This document shows, piece by piece, positions 1 to 7,609 of a DNA stretch of 37,374 nt. The stretch lies in contig NZ_JAJIRT010000016.1 in the NCBI RefSeq assembly GCF_025717675.1, positions 1 to 37,374 of the forward strand. The letters run 5' to 3'. Position 1 is the first letter of the stretch; the number at the start of each line of letters is the position of its first letter. The translations under genes and the position numbers were made by a program. The stretch is from Paucibacter sp. DJ2R-2. Lineage in GTDB: Bacteria; Pseudomonadota; Gammaproteobacteria; Burkholderiales; Burkholderiaceae_C. The notes under the pieces were generated by a model, which saw nothing but the letters and a program-made list of their open reading frames with translations, made no database searches and had not been told where the DNA came from.

Positions 1-187
1 TTCGAATCCAGCAGCACAACCACCAGAAGCAGTCTTTGCGAGCAGCGAAGCCCTCTACTGTAGCACAGGAATTTTCGACTTCGCAAGAAGACCGCGACTT
101 TTGATCGTGCGCACGGTCCAGTTAACAACTACCAAGAGCACCCGCCAGCAGCAGAGGCGCCCCAACGGGCCACGGCCGTACAGGAAG
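1..187. other. Non-coding flank downstream of ptsI
   Basis: No convincing gene lies between the window edge and the ptsI stop codon. The short open frames here lack recognisable motifs. I see no strong hairpin followed by a T tract on the minus strand, so no clear ptsI terminator can be named. The first bases (TTCGAATCC) resemble a tRNA T-loop but do not fit a tRNA 3' end. Confidence 0.4.
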
Positions 188-1972
188 CTATTGCATGCTG
201 CTGGCGGACTTGTGCGCCGAGAACGCCACTTGCGCCTCGCGCTGCGGGTCTTCACTGGCCAGAACTGCCGCAATACCGCGAGCAAGTCGGGATGCATCGG
301 CTCGCAAGACGCGCTGCTTCACAGAGGGAATCTGTGAGGGATGCATCGAAAAGTTGCGCAAGCCCATGGCCAGCAACAAGTCAGTGAAGGCCGGGTCGCC
401 CGCCATTTCCCCACACACACTGACCGACTTGCCCGCTGCGGTCGCGCCGGCAATCGAGCCGGAGAGCAGTTGAAGCACGGCCGGATGCCAGGGGTCATAC
501 AGATGCGCGACCGCTTCGTCTGCACGGTCGATCGCCAAGGTGTACTGGATCAGGTCATTGGTTCCGATCGAGACGAAATCCACGTGCCGGAGTATCAAAG
601 GCAGCATCACGGCGGCTGCCGGGATCTCCACCATGACGCCGAGTTCGACACGTGTGAATGCTTGCCCCGCATCCGTCAACTGCTGCTGCACCTTCCTGAC
701 TGATTCCAAGATCTGGCGAACTTCGCTCAAGTGAGCAACCATTGGAATGAGGAGCCGCACTTTGCCGAATGCACTCGCACGGTAAATGGCCCGCAGCTGT
801 TGCCGGAACATGCTGGGTTCGGCCAGGCTCCAACGAATGGCGCGCAAGCCCATGGCCGGATTGAGCACATGCTCATGGCGCAACTCGCTGGCACTCATGC
901 GATCCAGGGGCTTATCTGCCCCGACATCCACGGTCCGGATGGTCACAGGCATGCCGCGCATGGCCTCCACTGCAGCACGGTAAGCCACGAACTGCTCGTC
1001 TTCACTCGGCAGTTCACCATCGCGGTTCATGAACAAGAACTCGCTCCGGAACAGGCCCACACCCGTCGCTCCGGATTCAATCGCGCCGGCCGCGTCTGCA
1101 GGCAGCTCAATATTGGCATGCAGTTCGACTCGCTCGCCATCCAAGGTGACCGCGGGCGTGTGGCGCAGGCGGGTCAGACGGGCCCGCTCAAGCTCACTTT
1201 GGCGCTGCCGGAAACGGTACTCCTCCAGCATGATGGGCGAAGGATTGACGATCACAGCACCGGCATCGCCGTCGATGATGACCCAGTCATCATGACGGAT
1301 CAGGCGCGAAGCCTCGCGCGTGCCGACCACCGCGGGGATGTCCATGCTGCGCGCGACGATGGCGGTGTGCGAGGTCTTGCCGCCGATGTCGGTGATGAAG
1401 CCGTGGAACACACTGCGCTTGAACTGCATCATGTCGGCGGGCGCAATATCGGCAGCCACCAGCAGCAGCGGGTCCTCACCGGCGAAGTCGCGTTGCACGA
1501 CGCTGGCGGCGTCGACCGGCGTGTGCCCTTGCTCGCGCGCCAGGGCGCTGAGCACCCGTTCGACCACCTGCTCAAGATCCGCCTTGCGTTCACGCAGGTA
1601 ATCGTCCTCCATCTCGTCGAACTGCCGCGCCAAGACCTCTAACTGGGCAGACAAGGCCCATTCCGCGTTGTAGTGGCGCTCGATGATCCACTGTTTGGTG
1701 GCGCCAGTCAGCGCTTCGTCGTGCAGCAACATCAAGTGGACGTCGAGCAGTGCGGCCAGTTCATGAGGCGCATCGCCAGGCAGATCCTGCTTGAGCGCCT
1801 CCAACTCCGCGGCCACCACGTCGCGCGCGCGCAAGGCCCGCAGGATCTCGGACTCCACTTGCGCTTCACTGATGAAGTAGTGCGCCACATCAACCCGACT
1901 GGACGCCACCAGCACCGCCCGGCCAATAGCCACGCCGCGCGAAACAGGGATACCAAAGACCTGAAAGCTCAT
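188..1972 (-). CDS. ptsI: Phosphoenolpyruvate-protein phosphotransferase (PTS enzyme I)
   Basis: Enzyme I takes the phosphate of phosphoenolpyruvate and passes it to His15 of HPr in the cytoplasm. The 594-residue protein is full length for the family (about 575-590). It shows the phosphohistidine motif GGKTSHTAIVARS with His202, the PEP-domain signature TIRTVDVGADKP near residues 344-355, VSIGTNDLIQYTLAIDR at about 467-483, and the catalytic CGEMAGDP with Cys520. There is no N-terminal GAF domain, so this is ordinary EI and not the nitrogen-type PtsP. It starts at ATG 1972 and stops at TAG 188-190. Its partner ptsH lies on the same strand but is separated by an opposite-strand acyltransferase gene, so ptsI probably needs its own promoter in the 1973-2096 gap or read-through across that gene. 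Confidence 0.96.
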   Translation of the reverse strand: MSFQVFGIPVSRGVAIGRAVLVASSRVDVAHYFISEAQVESEILRALRARDVVAAELEALKQDLPGDAPHELAALLDVHLMLLHDEALTGATKQWIIERHYNAEWALSAQLEVLARQFDEMEDDYLRERKADLEQVVERVLSALAREQGHTPVDAASVVQRDFAGEDPLLLVAADIAPADMMQFKRSVFHGFITDIGGKTSHTAIVARSMDIPAVVGTREASRLIRHDDWVIIDGDAGAVIVNPSPIMLEEYRFRQRQSELERARLTRLRHTPAVTLDGERVELHANIELPADAAGAIESGATGVGLFRSEFLFMNRDGELPSEDEQFVAYRAAVEAMRGMPVTIRTVDVGADKPLDRMSASELRHEHVLNPAMGLRAIRWSLAEPSMFRQQLRAIYRASAFGKVRLLIPMVAHLSEVRQILESVRKVQQQLTDAGQAFTRVELGVMVEIPAAAVMLPLILRHVDFVSIGTNDLIQYTLAIDRADEAVAHLYDPWHPAVLQLLSGSIAGATAAGKSVSVCGEMAGDPAFTDLLLAMGLRNFSMHPSQIPSVKQRVLRADASRLARGIAAVLASEDPQREAQVAFSAHKSASSMQ

Positions 1973-2096
1973 GCGCCGACTTTAGCAGCGCCGCTGCCAG
2001 ATCAGCGCCGTCATCGAGACGTCATTCCGGCGTCACGGCCTCGTCATTGCCGCCGCCGAGCATGGCGGTGCCAACAACGACTTGCATGAGGCCACC

Positions 2097-2942
2097 ATGA
2101 GGGATCTTCCGCTGCCCACGCTGCCCTTCTCCGATCTGCGTGCCCTGAAGAGCGAGCGCCGCCCTGGCTTGCCTCAGCCTGAAGCGCGCCCAGCGCCAGC
2201 GCCGGCCCGCCTGGACGTCAGCTGGGCACGACACGAAGACGACGTGCGCGAAGCCCAGCGCCTGCGTTACCAGGTGTTTGCCGAAGAAATGGGGGCTCGT
2301 CTGAGCGTGCCTGCAGGAGCACCGGCTCGCCATGACATCGACAGCTTTGATGCCTTCTGCGAGCACTTGTTGGTCCGAGAGGTCGACGTCCATGGCCGCA
2401 TCGGCCAAGTCATCGGCACCTATCGCGTCCTGACTCCAGCTTCAGCCAAACAGGCCGGCGGTTGGTACAGCGAAACCGAATTCGACCTGACCCGCTTGCG
2501 AGGCTTGCGCGAGCAGATGGTGGAGCTGGGCCGCTCCTGCATCCACCCCGATCACCGCTCGGGTGGCGCGATCATGGCACTCTGGGGCGCCCTGGCGGAA
2601 TTCATGATGCGCAACAAGCTGGACACCATGATCGGCTGCGCCAGTGTCAGCATGCGCGACGGCGGCCATTTCGCGGCCAGCCTCTGGAAACAGCTGGAGC
2701 AAAGCCATCTGGCCAGCATCGAATGGCAGGTGCGTCCGCGTCTGCCGCTGCCGGTGGAAGAGCTGCGCCACGACCTGGTGGTGGAAGCACCGCCGCTGAT
2801 CAAGGGCTATCTGCGCTGCGGCGCCCGCATCCTGGGCGCACCGGCCTGGGACCCCGATTTCAACACCGCCGACCTGCCCATGATGATGCGCCTGGCCGAC
2901 CTGCCCTCACGTTACCGCCGTCACTTCATGGGCGGACAGTAA
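2097..2942 (+). CDS. GNAT-family N-acyltransferase, OlsB/hemolysin-like
   Basis: Predicted cytoplasmic acyl transferase of the GNAT fold, 281 residues from the ATG at 2097. The body from about residue 45 carries the family pattern: a Tyr-Gln-Val-Phe-Ala-Glu-Glu stretch near 58-64, and the cofactor loop ELGRSCIHPDHRSGG at about 143-157, followed by IGCASVSM near 179-186. That layout matches the Acetyltransf_5 group, which includes ornithine lipid synthase OlsB acting on acyl-ACP. The exact acceptor cannot be read from the sequence. A longer TTG start at 2082 is possible, but GAGG at 2087-2090 sits correctly for ATG 2097. The first 40 residues are Pro/Ala-rich and low complexity. The gene lies opposite to and between ptsH and ptsI, converging on ptsH with an 18-bp gap. 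Confidence 0.8.
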   Translation: MRDLPLPTLPFSDLRALKSERRPGLPQPEARPAPAPARLDVSWARHEDDVREAQRLRYQVFAEEMGARLSVPAGAPARHDIDSFDAFCEHLLVREVDVHGRIGQVIGTYRVLTPASAKQAGGWYSETEFDLTRLRGLREQMVELGRSCIHPDHRSGGAIMALWGALAEFMMRNKLDTMIGCASVSMRDGGHFAASLWKQLEQSHLASIEWQVRPRLPLPVEELRHDLVVEAPPLIKGYLRCGARILGAPAWDPDFNTADLPMMMRLADLPSRYRRHFMGGQ

Positions 2943-2960
2943 TCACCGCCCCAGGCAGGT

Positions 2961-3230
2961 TCACTGCCCTTCGCCAAACTTGTCATTGACGAGGGCCGTG
3001 ATGGCGTCGTGAGCGGCCTGCTCATCGCCGCCCTCGGTCTCCAGTTCCACCTGCGAACCCAGGCCCGCCGCCAACATCATCACCCCCATGATGCTCTTGG
3101 CGTTGACGCGCCGATTGTTGCGACTCATGAAGACCTCGCACTGAAAGCTTCCCGCCAGCTTGGTCAGCTTGGCCGAGGCACGGGCATGCAGGCCCAGTTT
3201 GTTGCTGATGGTGAGCGTGGACTTGATCAT
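2961..3230 (-). CDS. ptsH: Phosphocarrier protein HPr
   Basis: HPr is the small cytoplasmic phosphocarrier that accepts phosphate from enzyme I on a histidine and hands it to EIIA proteins. The 89-residue product has the active-site segment LGLHARASAKL with His15, and the regulatory-serine region NAKSIMGVMMLA with Ser46, the site used by HPr kinase/phosphatase in organisms that have HprK. Length and motifs are normal. The mannose-type EIIA gene ends 56 bp upstream on the same strand, so the two are probably co-transcribed. No hprK is visible in the window, so phosphorylation of Ser46 is only a possibility. Confidence 0.96.
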   Translation of the reverse strand: MIKSTLTISNKLGLHARASAKLTKLAGSFQCEVFMSRNNRRVNAKSIMGVMMLAAGLGSQVELETEGGDEQAAHDAITALVNDKFGEGQ

Positions 3231-3286
3231 TGAAACTCAGGACTCCAAAAAGGGTTCACCGGCAGCATGCCTGCGACTTGAAAAGT

Positions 3287-3682
3287 TCAGGCCGCAGCCT
3301 CGGGTGTCTCAGCCAACACAATGCCCGCTTGAGCGCCGCCAACTGCACGTTCGGCCAAGCTCGCCAAAGGCTGACTTGCATAGCAGAGCGAACGCCACAG
3401 CATCGGCACATTGACGCCGCTGATCACTTGGACGGCGGCGCTGCGCAAACGCAGCGCCGCGTTGCATGGCGTGGCGCCGAAAACATCCGTCAACACCAGA
3501 TTCTCAGCATGCCCACCCGCGTGCAAAAGGGCCCGCGCGGCCGACTCCACGGCATCGGCCGACATCTCCGGCGTCACATCCAAAACCTGCAACTGCCGGG
3601 CGCAATCCGGAAAGGTGTGCTCGGCCACGGCTTTGAGGGCCGAGGCCAGGGGCGAATGGGCGATCAGCAGCAATCCGGACAT
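3287..3682 (-). CDS. PTS EIIA component, mannose (EIIA-Man) family
   Basis: Single-domain EIIA of the mannose/fructose family, 131 residues, accepting phosphate from HPr. The N-terminus reads MSGLLLIAHSPLASALK, placing the phospho-acceptor at His9, and the second conserved loop is VLTDVFGATPCNAA. No EIIB, EIIC or EIID gene is nearby, which is typical of the reduced phosphotransferase systems of Betaproteobacteria and suggests that this protein regulates something and does not help import sugar; that role is inferred. It is followed by ptsH (56 bp) and preceded by a lipoprotein gene (67 bp), all on the same strand. In related genomes it is often labelled manX or PTS sugar transporter subunit IIA. 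Confidence 0.88.
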   Translation of the reverse strand: MSGLLLIAHSPLASALKAVAEHTFPDCARQLQVLDVTPEMSADAVESAARALLHAGGHAENLVLTDVFGATPCNAALRLRSAAVQVISGVNVPMLWRSLCYASQPLASLAERAVGGAQAGIVLAETPEAAA

Positions 3683-3749
3683 AGGCTTTCATTATCAATG
3701 CTGCCCGCGCTCCTCGGCCCTGTGCTTCGCCACAGCTTCACAACCGAAC

Positions 3750-4301
3750 TCACGTTTCCAGCTTCATGGAGTTGATGAAGCTGTCCCAGGCCGCAGGCTG
3801 GCGCTTGGGAGCAAGCATGACCGCTTGATAGACCCAAACGCCGCGCGTGAACACCGCGATATCGGCCTCGGCGGCCCCGGAACCCGCCAGCCCACCCAAG
3901 TGGATCTGTGAGGCCTCCGGACTGGGCGTCATGCCTGGCACCTGCAAAGCCTGACTGGCCGCTGGTTCGGCACTGCCAGCACCCAACTTGTTACGTAAGG
4001 CGTCGCGCATCTGTCGCATGGCCGGGCTGACCAGCGCCGGGTCGCGAACTTCCGCCCAAGACAAGGAAAACGTGATGCCATCGGCCTTGCACTGGGCCAT
4101 GCCCATGCGTACCGGTTCGCTCGGTGTCGCAGGGCGGCTGTGAACTTCCGGCTTGCAAGGGAACATGAGCACCATGCCGGACTCGGCCGGGCGCACCTCC
4201 CGCCAATCCAGGCCCGGGGAACAAGCCGACAAGCAAGCGGCAAATACCAGAAGCTGCGTCTGGCGCAGAGCCAACCTGACACGTGAGCGCATTGAGTTCA
4301 T
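3750..4301 (-). CDS. Putative lipoprotein of unknown function
   Basis: I do not recognise a named family. The 183-residue product starts with a charged N-terminus, then a hydrophobic stretch (about residues 11-25) ending in a lipobox LSAC with Cys27, so it is predicted to be lipid-modified and exported. The mature part is soluble-looking, with a central region (about 60-110) and a C-terminal GVWVYQAVML/AAWDSFINSMKLET segment that recalls small proteins encoded beside PTS genes in Burkholderiales; that comparison is from memory. The same frame stays open far upstream (to 5675), but that part is antisense to the CoA-transferase gene. ATG 4301 is chosen because it precedes the signal sequence directly. 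It lies 67 bp upstream of the EIIA gene. Confidence 0.75.
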   Translation of the reverse strand: MNSMRSRVRLALRQTQLLVFAACLSACSPGLDWREVRPAESGMVLMFPCKPEVHSRPATPSEPVRMGMAQCKADGITFSLSWAEVRDPALVSPAMRQMRDALRNKLGAGSAEPAASQALQVPGMTPSPEASQIHLGGLAGSGAAEADIAVFTRGVWVYQAVMLAPKRQPAAWDSFINSMKLET

Positions 4302-4343
4302 ACGGGCATTATCCGAGGCGACGGCAAGGCACCGGAGCGCACA

Positions 4344-5633
4344 ATGAATTGCATGGATACAGCCAGCCTCAACCCAAGCAACTCCCCCGCCCCAATAGCC
4401 TCCATCCTGCCGGCGATGTCCCTGGCCGGTGTGCGCGTGCTTGACCTCTCGCGCGTGCTGGCCGGCCCCTGGTGCACGCAAACCCTGGCCGACCTGGGTG
4501 CCGATGTCATCAAGGTCGAACGACCCGGCAGCGGCGACGACACCCGCGCCTGGGGTCCACCGTATTTGAAAGATGCCCAAGGCAAAGACACCAGCGAGGC
4601 CGCCTACTACCTGGGCGCCAACCGCAACAAGCGCTCCATTGCCATCGACATCGCTTGCAGTGAAGGTCAGGATTTGATCCGCCGACTGGCGACCCAGGCC
4701 GACGTGCTGGTCGAGAACTTCAAGGTCGGCGACCTGGAACGCTTCGGCCTTGATGCTCAAACCCTGCAGGACGCCAACCCGCGGCTGGTGGTCTGCTCCA
4801 TCACGGGCTTTGGCCAAACCGGCCCTTACCGAGACCGTGCTGGCTACGACTATGCGATCCAGGGCATGGGCGGACTGATGAGCATCACCGGCGAACGCGA
4901 CGATCGGCCGGGCGGCGGCCCACAAAAAGTCGGCGTGGCCGTGGCCGATCTCTTCACCGGGCTCTACGCCACCGTGGCCATCCTCGCCGCTCTGCGCCAC
5001 GCAGAAGCCACGGGCCGTGGTCAAGTCATCGACATGGCCTTGCTGGACACCCAGGTCGCCATGCTGGCCAATGTGGGGTCCAACTTCCTCTGCACAGGCC
5101 GTGCTCCAGGTCGCATCGGCAATGCCCACCAGAACATCGTCCCCTATCAGGTGTTCGAGGCGTCCGACGGTCATCTGATCCTGGCCGTCGGCAACGACCT
5201 GCAGTTCGCAAAGTTCTGCGACATCGCCGGCCACGCAGAATGGGCGCTGGACCCTCGCTTTGCTCGCAACAGCGACCGAGTCCGGCATCGCAGCGAGTTG
5301 GTGCCCTTGATCGAAGCCACCATGCGCAGTCGCCCGCGCGATCTCTGGCTGCGCGCCCTGGAAGCCGCCAAAGTACCCTGCGGCCCCATCAACAGCCTGG
5401 CCGAAACCTTTGCCGACCCTCAGGTGCAAGCGCGGGACACCGTCGTGCCCCTGCCTCATCCCATGAGTCCCGAACTGCGCGTGGTGGCCAACCCCATCAA
5501 GCTGTCGCTGACCCCCGTGAGCTACCGGCGGCCACCGCCGCTGCTGGGCGAACACTCGCGCGAAATCTTGCTGGAGGCCGGCTATGTCGAGGCGGAGATC
5601 GAAGCCCTGGTCGCGAGCGGGGCCGTGCGCTGA
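4344..5633 (+). CDS. CaiB/BaiF family (family III) CoA-transferase
   Basis: Family III CoA-transferases move CoA between carboxylic acids through an aspartyl thioester. The 429-residue protein has the usual opening LAGVRVLDLSRVLAGPW from about residue 27, the LGADVIKVERPGSGD loop, and the RAGYDYAIQGMGGLM motif where Asp169 is the expected catalytic residue. The length is normal for formyl-CoA transferase-like enzymes (about 400-430). The donor and acceptor cannot be read from the sequence; succinyl-CoA-dependent dicarboxylate transferases are common annotations. The start at 4344 is supported by GGAG six bases upstream; Met4 and Met25 are alternatives, and family members usually begin close to Met25. 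It is divergent from the lipoprotein gene with only 42 bp between them. Confidence 0.88.
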   Translation: MNCMDTASLNPSNSPAPIASILPAMSLAGVRVLDLSRVLAGPWCTQTLADLGADVIKVERPGSGDDTRAWGPPYLKDAQGKDTSEAAYYLGANRNKRSIAIDIACSEGQDLIRRLATQADVLVENFKVGDLERFGLDAQTLQDANPRLVVCSITGFGQTGPYRDRAGYDYAIQGMGGLMSITGERDDRPGGGPQKVGVAVADLFTGLYATVAILAALRHAEATGRGQVIDMALLDTQVAMLANVGSNFLCTGRAPGRIGNAHQNIVPYQVFEASDGHLILAVGNDLQFAKFCDIAGHAEWALDPRFARNSDRVRHRSELVPLIEATMRSRPRDLWLRALEAAKVPCGPINSLAETFADPQVQARDTVVPLPHPMSPELRVVANPIKLSLTPVSYRRPPPLLGEHSREILLEAGYVEAEIEALVASGAVR

Positions 5634-5673
5634 GTTGAACTGAGCCGAACCGAAGCAAGCGGCTTCTGCATTC

Positions 5674-5719
5674 AATTCACCGACTTCAGTGTGCAGAATT
5701 CACCGAACTTGAGTGTCAG
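5674..5719. repeat. Two tandem imperfect 23-bp repeats
   Basis: Two adjacent copies, 5674-5696 and 5697-5719, both begin AATTCACCGA and continue with CTTCAGTGTGCAG and ACTTGAGTGTCAG. They differ by one substitution and two single-base indels. They lie just after the CoA-transferase gene. They could be paired binding sites or a scar of a mobile element end; neither is shown. Confidence 0.6.
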
Positions 5720-5722
5720 GCG

Positions 5723-5761
5723 GCGTCCGCGACAATTTCCCCCGGATCGGGGGATGGACGC
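5723..5761. other. Compound hairpin upstream of the kinase-like gene
   Basis: An outer stem GCGTCC (5723-5728) with GGACGC (5756-5761) encloses an inner stem TCCCCC (5738-5743) with GGGGGA (5749-5754). There is no T tract on the plus strand after it, so it is not a standard terminator. It sits in the roughly 245-bp gap before the gene at 5880 and may shape the 5' leader of that transcript. Confidence 0.45.
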
Positions 5762-5879
5762 TACCAGGCATCACCATGACCATGGCGACCGCTGCAGAAG
5801 AAGCCGACGCCCGGGTTTCTTCTTCCTCCACCCATAAGCACAACAACGAGTCAGCGACACACCCCTCGCCTTCCAGCCC

Positions 5880-7037
5880 ATGCGCAGCAACACCCCACCT
5901 TCCGCCAGCTCCGGCGCCGCGAACGATGTCGCCGGCGAGCCGAGCCATGCGCAATGGGCCGAAATCGTGCAGCAACTGGGCGCGGAAATTGCCGGGCCGC
6001 TGAGCGCAGCGCTGGAGCGAATCCACAAGCTGGTCAGCACCGGCCAGATCGACCGACAAAGCCTGCGCGCCCTGCGCGAAAGCGTCAGCCAGGCGCGCGA
6101 AGCCGGCATGGTCGGCCAGCAGCTGGCCCGCCTGGCCTCCGGCCGCCTGCACTTGTCTCGCGAAAAAATGCACCTGACCCAGGTGCTGCGCAGCGTGCTG
6201 GCCCAGCGCAGCCGCGAGACGCAAGCACGCGGCATCCAGGTGCGTCAGGTGCTCAAGCCCATCGAGGTGATGACCGATGGTTCCCTGCTGTTCGCCTTGC
6301 TCAATGCATTGATGGACTGGGCCTTGTCGAGCACGCACAGCTCCATCGACTTGCGCCTGGACCTGACGCCCTGGCCGGCCAAGGCCCGCCTGGTCTGCCG
6401 CTTTGCCCACCGCTCGCTGGACCTGCTCGACGATCCACGCGCGGCCGAAACCCCGGCGGCCTTGAACTCCCTGGCCTGGCGCCTCGTTGAGCAAACAGCC
6501 ATCACCCTCGGTGTGCTGCCCTTGCGCGAGGACGAAGCCGGCATCACGGTGCTGACGCTGGAATTTCCGCACATCGTCGGCGACGAGGCCAACGGCCTGG
6601 CCGCCACCGAACGCGTGCTTGATGCCGAACCGGATGGAGAACATCAACCGTCCAGCAATTCCAAGCCATTGGCCGGAAGCCACATATTGATCATTGCCCA
6701 ACGCCGCGAGCTGCGCAGCCAGCTGCAGGTCGCGATGCAGCACATGGGCCTGATCATCGACGGCGTTGGCAGCATGGAAGAGGCCCATCAATTCTGTGCC
6801 GAAGGCCTCCCGCATGGCATCGTCTTCGAGGCTCGCCTGCGCGGTCCCGAATTCGACCGACTCTATGCCGAAGTGATGCGCGAAGTGCCTGACTTCAGCT
6901 TCGTAGAGGTGCTGGACGAAGCGCACAAGACCCAGCTCTCCACGGCCACGCCAGACGGCCTGGCGCGCATTTCGCGTCAGCATGTCAACGACGCCCTGCC
7001 CTCAGTGCTGCTGTTCGAACTGTCCAAAGGCCTGTGA
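5880..7037 (+). CDS. Degenerate histidine-kinase/receiver-like protein
   Basis: This 385-residue soluble protein is not a gene I recognise by name. Residues about 25-230 look like a kinase core: a helical region, then SLLFALLNALMDWALSS (about 135-151), which resembles the N box of HATPase_c, and a later TAITLGVLPLREDEAGITVL stretch where G2/G3 motifs would be. The helical hairpin has no H-E/D phospho-acceptor motif (GAEIAGPLSAALERI instead) and the ATP lid glycines are not evident. Residues about 267-385 resemble a receiver domain, but the acidic pair is replaced (HILIIAQRREL) and the acceptor position reads VFEARLRG, Glu for Asp. There are no membrane segments. I infer a catalytically dead signalling or scaffold protein. 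An in-frame TAA at 5835 limits the start to ATG 5880; no clear ribosome-binding site is seen. Confidence 0.65.
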   Translation: MRSNTPPSASSGAANDVAGEPSHAQWAEIVQQLGAEIAGPLSAALERIHKLVSTGQIDRQSLRALRESVSQAREAGMVGQQLARLASGRLHLSREKMHLTQVLRSVLAQRSRETQARGIQVRQVLKPIEVMTDGSLLFALLNALMDWALSSTHSSIDLRLDLTPWPAKARLVCRFAHRSLDLLDDPRAAETPAALNSLAWRLVEQTAITLGVLPLREDEAGITVLTLEFPHIVGDEANGLAATERVLDAEPDGEHQPSSNSKPLAGSHILIIAQRRELRSQLQVAMQHMGLIIDGVGSMEEAHQFCAEGLPHGIVFEARLRGPEFDRLYAEVMREVPDFSFVEVLDEAHKTQLSTATPDGLARISRQHVNDALPSVLLFELSKGL

Positions 7038-7073
7038 AGGCAGCGCCGCGGCGCAGGCTCTAAACTCCAGGGC

Positions 7074-7589
7074 ATGAAGAAGACCTCTAGTTTGCTCGCC
7101 CCCGCCCTGTTGGTGCTGGCCCTGGCCGGCGGTGCCTACTTGGCTTACCAAAGCCTGGGCGCCCGCGAAACCGCGCCGCGCGTTGACTATGTGCTGCTGG
7201 ACGGCAAGAAAGCCGATTCCAGCCAATGGCGGGGTCAGGTCATGTTGGTGAACTTCTGGGCCACCAGTTGCACCACCTGCGTCAAGGAAATGCCGCAGAT
7301 CGTCGCGACCCACGAGAAGTTCAAAGGCCGCGGCTTCGACACCCTGGCCGTGGCCATGAGCTACGACCCGCCGGCCTTCGTCGCCAAGTTCGCCGAAAGC
7401 CGGCAACTGCCCTTCGGCGTAGCCATCGACAACACCGGACAGATCGCGCAAAGCTTCGGCCGTGTGCAACTGACACCGACCACACTGCTGATCAACAAGC
7501 GCGGCGAGGTGGTCAAGCGCTATGTCGGCGAGCCGGACTTCGCGGCCCTGCATGCGCTGGTAGAAAAGCTGTTGGCTGAGTCGGCCTGA
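7074..7589 (+). CDS. TlpA-like membrane-anchored thioredoxin-fold protein
   Basis: Predicted periplasmic thiol-disulfide oxidoreductase of the TlpA/ResA group, 171 residues. Residues about 7-27 form an N-terminal signal anchor, and the thioredoxin domain carries NFWATSCTTCVKEMP with the redox pair Cys66-Cys69 in a CTTC arrangement. The cis-proline loop reads VQLTPTTLLIN with Pro135. Enzymes of this type usually reduce disulfides in apocytochromes or copper-binding proteins; the substrate here is unknown. It lies 36 bp after the kinase-like gene and 20 bp before the solute-binding protein gene, so the three could be co-transcribed, although no functional link is obvious. Confidence 0.88.
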   Translation: MKKTSSLLAPALLVLALAGGAYLAYQSLGARETAPRVDYVLLDGKKADSSQWRGQVMLVNFWATSCTTCVKEMPQIVATHEKFKGRGFDTLAVAMSYDPPAFVAKFAESRQLPFGVAIDNTGQIAQSFGRVQLTPTTLLINKRGEVVKRYVGEPDFAALHALVEKLLAESA

Positions 7590-7609
7590 GGCCACTCCAA
7601 CGTACGAGC

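Noticed and set aside
1-27. TTCGAATCC at the window edge followed by ACCACCA, suggesting the 3' end of a tRNA
   Set aside because: With TTCGAAT as T-loop, 12 bases and not 13 precede the first CCA and 15 precede the second, so the T-stem, acceptor arm and discriminator do not fit.
731-1642. A 303-codon plus-strand frame within ptsI
   Set aside because: Antisense to a conserved ptsI coding region; composition is typical of a shadow frame.
4302-5675. N-terminal extension of the lipoprotein frame to 641 codons
   Set aside because: This part is antisense to the CoA-transferase gene; the real protein starts with its own signal sequence at 4301.
5713-6003. A 96-codon plus-strand frame ahead of the kinase-like gene
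   Set aside because: Low-complexity Ser/Pro/Thr sequence that crosses the hairpin and overlaps the supported gene in another frame.
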